Source: Desmodesmus armatus (lineage: Eukaryota > Chlorophyta > Chlorophyceae > Sphaeropleales > Scenedesmaceae). Taken from it: a stretch of DNA of 64,000 nucleotides. Where the stretch lies: positions 62,001 to 126,000 of the forward strand of contig VIIQ02000593.1 of NCBI GenBank assembly GCA_007449985.2, read 5' to 3'. Within the stretch, counting starts at the first letter, position 1. Each line of letters begins with the position of its first letter. Under the pieces are notes generated by a model. The model was not told where the DNA came from. It was given only the letters and a program-made list of their open reading frames with translations, and did not search any database. Position numbers and translations under genes: made by a program. Below are positions 57,832 to 64,000 of the stretch, in pieces.

Positions 57832-59910
57832 GTGTGTGGCAGTGCAGGCGTGCAGCTGCTCTGGAGGCAGCTCTCCTGAAGGCCCTACAGCAGCAGCAGC
57901 AGCAGCAAGAAGGTTGTGGGGTGGTCCAGGTGTTGAAGAGCTTGGCAGAGCTGCTGGAGCAGGACATACAACCCGCTGGACGCATGGCAGCTTACGTCAG
58001 GTGATTCGAATTTGTTGACAGTTGTTGAAAGACTAGGCGCTGTTGTGTTTGCCAGGTGTAGCAAGACATTTGCAGAAACGTGGCACAGATCTGAGGCAGC
58101 CGTAAGCGTGGGCACTTCATTGGGAAGGGTTATGGGGGAGGGGAAGCCGTGGACGGTGTGTGCTGGCGGCTTGCTTGCATGGCTGATAGTGCTGACACAA
58201 AGGCAGTTTTTCAATGTTAGGGGCATCAGCCCCCCACTGCCCCAGCTATCATGACAAGCACACGAAATCATTGAATAGGTCACAAACGAGTCAAGTACCC
58301 CGACCTGAGATCAGCAGCAAAATTAACAGTTATGTTCACCCATGTCTGTCTTGCTGTGCATGTTTGGGAAGGCATGTATCCCTTACATGTGTATGCCTGA
58401 GGTGGGTGGGTGTGGCAATCTAGCATGCTAGACATGCACACCCTTCTCAGCCTTTTGATGACGCCAGTGGTTGTCCATAGCCATGCTGACTTACCTAATC
58501 ACTGAATTACTTACTGTGTATGCCTGGTGTGCAGGCGTGTGCTGCCTGGGCTGTTGCTGAAGGGCCTCGCAGCAGTACTACCTCCACACATACTGAAGCA
58601 GCATGCCGGCGGCAGCAGTGGCAGCAATGGCGGCAGCAATGGCAGCAGCAGCAGCAGCAGCAGCGTCAGTGCTGCTCTGCTTCATGAGCTGCGTGTGTGT
58701 GCACGTCAGGAGCTGTCGGCCGCAGTGTCTGGCGCAGCTGTGTATCAATCGGGGCGTCAGGACATCCCCGTGGACCTCACCACCGCACCGCCGCTCTACT
58801 GGCCGACAGAAAGGGTGAGGCTGGCATGCGAGCGGGAGGGGGGGGGGTGGCGCTGCTCTTGAAAAGACCCGGGCGCGCAGGGACGTGGTTCAGATGAGTG
58901 GCATGTGCCTGTGTGCTCGCACATGCCATGCTAACGGTTAGCATAGGGCATGCAAGTGGAGCACGCAAGCATGTGTATATGCCCTTGTATGTACAGATTG
59001 TGACCTGGAAAGAAGGAGAATGTGACCAGTGACAAGCACCCCCAGGTTCAAGACACACTTATATAGGACAGGGCTGTCTCACACATTGCATGTGAGTGTG
59101 ATATGTATGTGTGTGACCGTATGTGTGTGTGTGCAGGATGGTGGTCAGCTTCAGGCGTCTGGTGAGGCTGTGTATGCCGATGACGTGCCCATACTGCCAG
59201 GGGCACTGCACGCAGCATATGTCTCATCCACCCAGCCACACGCCACACTCATGGAGGTGGACTGGAGCCAGGCACTCACGGTGCCAGGTGGGTGGGGAGG
59301 GGAGACACGCAAGTTCACACCATACCTCAGACACTGCACGCAAGTTCACACCATACCTCAGACACAGCATGAGTGTTTGGGGGGGGGGGTTGTTACATGT
59401 GGATGCCTTCACCGCTGGGCGGTACTCTCCACACTAGAAGAGCTGCGTAGACCACAAGCACTTACAGCTGCAGTTGAGTACTGCGGCTACTTCAGGTCGT
59501 TTGCTGCGTTCGCTGCCGTCACATGAAGTGCGTGGAAGGGCGTTCAAGTAAATTTTAAGGCTCTGGGGCATGTTGACTGACAATGTGAGGGTACCCTCCA
59601 CCCCCCCCCCTTCCTCTGGCTCCTCACACGATGTGTGTGGGTGTGTGGTTGCAGGTGTCACTGGTTATGTGACCCCCCAGGACATCCCCGCAGGCCCCTC
59701 TGCTAAGGTCATGGAGGCCTGGGCGGGCCCCCAGCAGCCACTGTTTGCCCACACCACTGTCTCATTTGTGGGTCAGGCCCTAGGCCTAGTGCTGGCAGCA
59801 TCACCAGAGGCAGCAGCAGAGGGAGCTAGGAGGGTCAAGGTCACATACGGCCCTGTTTGTGTCCCTGCTAGCAGCAGCAGCAGCTGTGGCAATGATGAAA
59901 ACAGCGGTGA

Positions 59911-59944
<34 letters not shown>

Positions 59945-62900
59945 GATGACAAGAAGGTTTCAAAACAGCAGCAGGAGCAGGGTCGGGATGCTGCTGGCGA
60001 CGGCTCCAGGTCGGATGGCGCAGCAGCAGCAGCAGCAGCAGTGAGCAGCGGTGGTGATGGCAGCAGGGGCAGTGGCGTTAGTGCATTGACCAGCCTGTCT
60101 GCTGCTGTTGCTGCTGGCAGCTGGCACAGCTTAGACAAGTTCAAAGGGTCAGACAGTGCAGCAACAGGTGAGGGGGGAGGGGGCGGCAGGTAAGCAGCTT
60201 GTACAGCTGCTGCATCAATCATATCAGTGAGTAAGGAACCCAGGAGGACAACCTTTTGCCTGGTCCTTGGGGTTGCTTGTGCGTATGTATGCGCATTCTA
60301 CTGGTTGCTGATTGCTTACTTGTCACCCCTGCCGCTTGCATCAACGGTTGCTGTCCTGCAGGACAGCTGTTGCTGCGTGCCATGCTGTGTGCTGTGGTTG
60401 CTGCTGTGTGCTGTGGCTTGTGTGCTTCGCATGGTGCGGCACGCTGTGTGCTGTGCATGCTGTGTGTCGTGTGCTGTGGTGGGTCCCCTTGTGCTTTTGC
60501 CTGGGGTTGCTTGTACATATGCACATTGAACCCTTGCATAATCCATTCTTGTCACCCCTGCCGCTTGCACCAAGCATGCTGTTCTGTTGCTGACACTGCG
60601 TGCTGTGCTGTGTGCTTTGGTGCCTGCCGCCCGCTTTTGCTTCCGTGCATCGTGTGCTGTGGTGACCCCTGCCAGGTGATGTGTCAGCTGCTCTGTCCTC
60701 GTCAGCGCGTGTGTTGAGTGGTCAGGTGAAGGCAGGGTCCCAGCGTCACTTCTACATGGAGCCGCAGGTGGCGGTGGTCACTCCCGAGGAGGGGGGACGG
60801 CTCACTGTGGTCAGCAGCTGCCAGGGATGTGACACGGTGAGCAAATTACTGCAGCTGCTGCTGCTGCTGGGTGTGGGTTTTGCTGGATTTAGTTCAGTAG
60901 AGTGCCAGTTTGAAGTGGTGTGTGCGCAGGCCTTAGGGGATGAACCGTGCTTGTGGGTGTCTTGGCTAAGGGTTTGCCGGGGCTATAGAAGCATTTGGAC
61001 ATGTAACCCAGGCACAGTCAAGGTTCCACAAAGGTTTGTGGCTGCTTGGTGGAACACACTGCTGTGGTGTGTAAAATCAGGACGCTAGAGTTTGGGGGTT
61101 ACCCTTATCCCACACCCTGCCTGTGCTGTTGTCATGATGTCTGGTGTGCTGCAGGTGATGTTTGGTGTGTGTCGTGCCCTGAAGCTGCGCCACAATGAGG
61201 TGCATGTCACATCCAGGAGGGTGGGGGGAGGATTCGGGGGCAAGGTGAGCAAGGGGAGGGGGCTGCGTGTGTGTTTGCCAAGGGTTTTCTAACAGCTTGT
61301 TCGTTGGCAATGCTGCTGCTGCTGCTGCAAGTGTGGAGGACATGCTGCCGCTGTCAGTTGGAGTTGGTTGCGCTGCATTCGAAGAATTCAGTCTGTGCTC
61401 TGTTGAGGTCATGGCCTCGCCGTGGTGCAACCAATGCAAGCAGCTTTTGCTTGCGTGGGAACCGTACTCATTGGTGCTGTGCTGTGCTATGCTGTGGTCT
61501 GTGCAGGCTCATGCGGCAGTGTTCCATGCTGCTGCAGCAGCAGTGGCTGCTCACAAGTTCAGGCGGCAGGTGAGGGCGGCGCAGGGCAGCCTGAGGGGGC
61601 ATGTCCAATGCTGTGCAGTAGTGCATGAGTCAGTGTGTACAGGCCACACTGCGCCCCAAAAGCACAGGGCAGCTGTGAAGGTGCTCACAGCATCTCTTGG
61701 TTCTTTGCAACAGTCACAGCTAATGATGAGGCCTTGGGATCTGTCCCATTGCACAAGCCCCCCATCTGTATGTCCCTGTGTGTGATGATGTTGGAGGGTG
61801 GGAGGGAGGGCTATGTCTGCGTACCTAGCGGCAGAACCCCACAGCCCCTGTTTCTGTTTGTGTGCTGTACATGTGGTTGCCTTCGTTTCCACCCCCTGCA
61901 GGTGCGGCTGGTTGTTCCTGGCAGTGTTGATGTGGGGATGCATGCTGGGCGCTGCCCCATGGTGCTGGACTGGAGGGCGGGGCTGGACGCACAGGACAGG
62001 CTGCAGGCACTCAGCCTACACCTCACACTCATGGTGGGTTTTTGGGAGGGGGGTTTGTGGCAAGGGGAAGTGGGGGGGGGGGGGGGGGGAGGGAGGGGGG
62101 GGGGGGGGGGGAAGGGGGGCGTGGGGGGAGGGCGAGGTGGACCCACAGGTTTAGGCGCTGCCTACACCTCACTCGTGCACGCAAGTGGTTTCGAACCTCC
62201 ATGTGCTTTCAAACCAAGGATATATGTGTGTGCTGTGCTGTGCTGTGCTGTGTTGTGTTGTGTGCAGGATGGTGCGTTTGGTGGTGGTGGTGTTGAGGCT
62301 ATCAGCATGAAGGCAGTGGCTGACAGTGTCTATCAGCTGCCCCACATGGACTTCAGCCTCAAACTGGCATGCACCAATATGCCACCACGCAGGTGAGGTG
62401 GCTGAGGTGACAGTTGAGAGGACTGTTATGGCATTGAAATGAGTGTTCATGCCATGTAAGTGATTGGACTGTTCATGGCATTCATGGCAGCACATGGATG
62501 GCCTGTATATGAAGGCAGTGGGCGTGGTGAGACCTTGCTGAGGATGAAGTGGGCAGCCCCTCTCACTGCTGGCGCAAAATGCCATGACATACAATTCCAC
62601 TCATTCGTAGCAGTGGTACACTCTGTTGCTAGCCCACCCCCTTACATCGTCTCACCCACCCTCCACCCTCACAACCACTCCCCCACCCACCAACTCGGCC
62701 ACTTGCACACTCATGCATGCACTCACTCATGCGCACAGTCACTCACGCACGCACTCACGCATGCACTCACTCACCCGCTCATTCCCTCGCTTATTCCCTC
62801 ACTCACTTTCCTCCCCTGTCACACCCCACTCTCACACTTTCCTGCAGCACCGTGCGTGGTCCCGGCAAGGTGTCCATGATCATCCTGCTGGAGTTGGTCA

Positions 62901-63396
62901 TGCAGCAGCTGGCAGCAGCAGTAGGACGCAACCCAGACGACTTCAGGAGGCAGCACATGCTGCAACTGCCACAGGAGGTCCTAGCAGCAGCAGCACAGGC
63001 AGAGGCAGCAGCAGCAGCAACAGCAGCAGCAGAGGCACCAGAAGGCCCGGACCAGCACAGTGCCTCCCAAACGGTTGACACCACCACCAAGCAGCCGCGG
63101 CTGACGGTGCCCCACCCCAAGTACCTTCCAAGGAGTGGCAGCAATGGCAGCAATGGCGGCAGCAGTAGTGACAACAGCAGTGGTGGTGGCAGCAATGGCG
63201 GCAGCAGTGGCAGCAATGGGTTTGAGCCCCTGCGCACGCCGCTGGGGCAGGTGGTGCAGCTGCATCAGTACACCCTGCCCTATATGATGGCGGCTGTAGA
63301 GGCATCCAGCAGCTATGACAGCAGACGAGCCAGTGTGGCATCCTTCAATGCGGCACACACCACACGCAAGAGGGGCCTGGCACTGGTGCCTGTGAG
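54228..63396 (+). CDS. Aldehyde oxidase/xanthine dehydrogenase family molybdo-flavoenzyme, 3' end outside window
   Basis: Carries electrons from a molybdenum site through two [2Fe-2S] centres to FAD; plant relatives oxidise aldehydes. Exons: 54228-54326, 54443-54506, 54670-54789, 55273-55721, 55942-56881, 57160-58000, 58535-58814, 59137-59287, 59655-60167, 60676-60836, 61155-61244, 61507-61569, 61902-62033, 62268-62392 and 62848-63396, about 1,525 aa so far. Fe-S I: CNEGGCGAC; then ITSEGLGNSR. Fe-S II: FHGTQCGFCSPG and CRCTGWRP, followed by DVDIEDLG. FAD domain: ILLGGNTGAG, RVAGTLVRNAATLGGHLAL. Moly domain: QASGEAVYADDVP, SGQVKAGSQRHFYMEPQ, RRVGGGFGGK, AGRCPM, STVRGPGK. SVKVSCNEGGCGAC, SEGLGNSR and RGPG favour plant-type aldehyde oxidase over xanthine dehydrogenase (which has FRGFG). 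Some 500-600 residues are low-complexity inserts. It needs the cofactor made with MoaE, encoded at 23-24 kb. Confidence 0.9.
54534..54556. repeat. CCTGAT hexamer repeat in aldehyde oxidase intron 2
   Basis: Four tandem copies of TCCTGA lie 28 bp downstream of the donor at 54507. Confidence 0.9.
59311..59372. repeat. 34-bp direct repeat in an aldehyde oxidase intron
   Basis: ACGCAAGTTCACACCATACC followed by TCAGACAC occurs twice in tandem shortly after the donor at 59288. Confidence 0.9.
60256..60600 (+). repeat. About 237-bp tandem duplication inside an aldehyde oxidase intron
   Basis: The blocks CTTTTGCCTGG...GGGGTTGCTTGT and TTGTCACCCCTGCCGCTTGC recur in the same order, first at about 60256-60370 and again at about 60493-60600. 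Between them are stretches of TGCTGTG repeats. Confidence 0.8.
62071..62114. repeat. Long G-rich homopolymer in an aldehyde oxidase intron
   Basis: It is nearly uninterrupted G (runs of more than ten) 40-80 bp downstream of the donor at 62034. It has quadruplex potential on the coding strand. Confidence 0.95.
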
Positions 63397-63640
63397 GTGG
63401 GTGGGAGGGAGGTGGTGTTTGGGGGGGGGGGAGGGGGGGGGGCATCAGACCGATGTTTTGGGGGCCCGGTGGTGTCTTTGGGTTGTGTTGCATAAGTACC
63501 CCCCACCTTTCCATGATTGCGGCTGTAGAGGCCTCCAGCAGCTATGACAGTTGCAGGGCCAGTGTGGCGTCCTTCAATGGGCACACACCACATGCAAGAG
63601 GGGTCTGGCACTGGTGCCCGTACGGTGGGTGGGTGGGAGG
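63290..63640 (+). repeat. Second copy of the 3' end of the last aldehyde oxidase exon in the window
   Basis: The exon end (63290-63410, encoding AAVEASSSYDSRRASVASFN and on to GLALVPVR) recurs at about 63515-63635, about 225 bp downstream, including the GT donor context. The copy has a 2-bp indel that breaks the frame. Confidence 0.95.
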
Positions 63641-64000
63641 GCGGTGTTGGGAGGGAGTGAGGGGGTGACAGGGGCACTGTATCTTGACGTTTGTGGGTCT
63701 GTGGTGTCCGTGGTGGGTGAGTGGTGTTGTGACTTCACAGTGACGTTGGCGAACTTATGTGAGATGGGGGGGGGGTGAAGAGGGGGGTAGGGCAATGTGG
63801 CTTGCAGGGGTGCAGTGCAGGGGAAGGTGGGATGCAGGACTGTGAAATCGGCCCGCTCCTGCATGGCATATCAACTATTGGTGGTCTTGCAAACCACCTG
63901 CAAAGGTTTGCCCCCCCCCCCCCAATCAACAAATGATGTGACAGCGTCATGCGCTGCACTTACTGCATTGCTGTGTGCACCACTCTTCCCCACCCCTCTG
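63397..64000. other. Intron sequence at the right edge of the window
   Basis: Apart from the exon-end copy there are G-rich runs (63420-63440) and a C run (63910-63923). The next expected exon of the Moly domain was not found, so it should lie beyond 64000. Confidence 0.5.

Noticed and set aside
59655..60189. Donor at 60190 for the aldehyde oxidase exon starting at 59655
   Set aside because: It leaves phase 2, which does not fit the next exon; the donor at 60168 leaves phase 1 and does.
54228..63396. Xanthine dehydrogenase as a specific name
   Set aside because: The family fits, but SVKVSCNEGGCGAC, ITSEGLGNSR and RGPG follow plant-type aldehyde oxidase, and the substrate-pocket residues at the C-terminus lie outside the window.

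Overview
The window is nuclear DNA of a green alga, most likely a chlorophycean (Chlamydomonadales or Sphaeropleales type). The evidence is intron-dense genes with GT-AG introns of 100-1,400 bp, heavy CAG/GCA trinucleotide use giving Q-, A- and S-rich inserts in proteins, an octotricopeptide-like organelle protein, an organelle-targeted RecA and a plant-type aldehyde oxidase. No prokaryotic operon structure, rRNA, tRNA or CRISPR array was seen. Exon models were built by hand from homology, splice consensus and reading phase, so internal exons are firm and 5' ends are less so.

Layout: (1) proline dehydrogenase with an EF-hand insert, + strand, 590-5384; (2) organellar RecA, - strand, 7569-11608; (3) an OPR-like helical-repeat protein with a Q-rich tail and a C-x2-C-x11-H-x3-C finger, - strand, 14623-18478; (4) a TauE/SafE-family permease, + strand, 19116-21530; (5) MoaE/CNX6, large subunit of molybdopterin synthase, - strand, 23224-24233; (6) an unrecognised 199-aa protein, + strand, 24758-26156; (7) a 269-bp tandem satellite, 26797-27715; (8) an F-box/LRR/coiled-coil protein, - strand, 31336-34363; (9) a foldback-like repetitive element, 34675-37009; (10) splicing factor SF3B3, - strand, 38194-50622, with its first exon unresolved; (11) a Q-rich unknown protein, + strand, 51746-53184; (12) a molybdo-flavoenzyme of the aldehyde oxidase/xanthine dehydrogenase family, + strand from 54228, running off the right end.

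Functional links are loose, as expected in a eukaryote. MoaE makes the molybdopterin that the aldehyde oxidase needs, and the TauE/SafE permease may export sulfite or an organosulfur anion. Gene pairs 3/4, 5/6 and 10/11 are divergent and may share promoter regions.

The most striking pattern is structural. In six genes (PRODH, RecA, OPR-like, F-box, SF3B3, aldehyde oxidase) the introns carry tandem partial duplications that begin or end at an exon-intron boundary, so decayed copies of a real splice site plus a few to about 90 bases of exon lie next to the real one. SF3B3 shows this at no fewer than seven boundaries, and its exon 6 is triplicated at both ends. This looks like a recurrent process that enlarges introns and creates spare splice sites or pseudo-exons. 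Other points of note are a one-base frameshift in SF3B3 exon 9, long G/C homopolymers beside splice sites, and a Cys/His-rich insertion inside the second Fe-S domain of the aldehyde oxidase.
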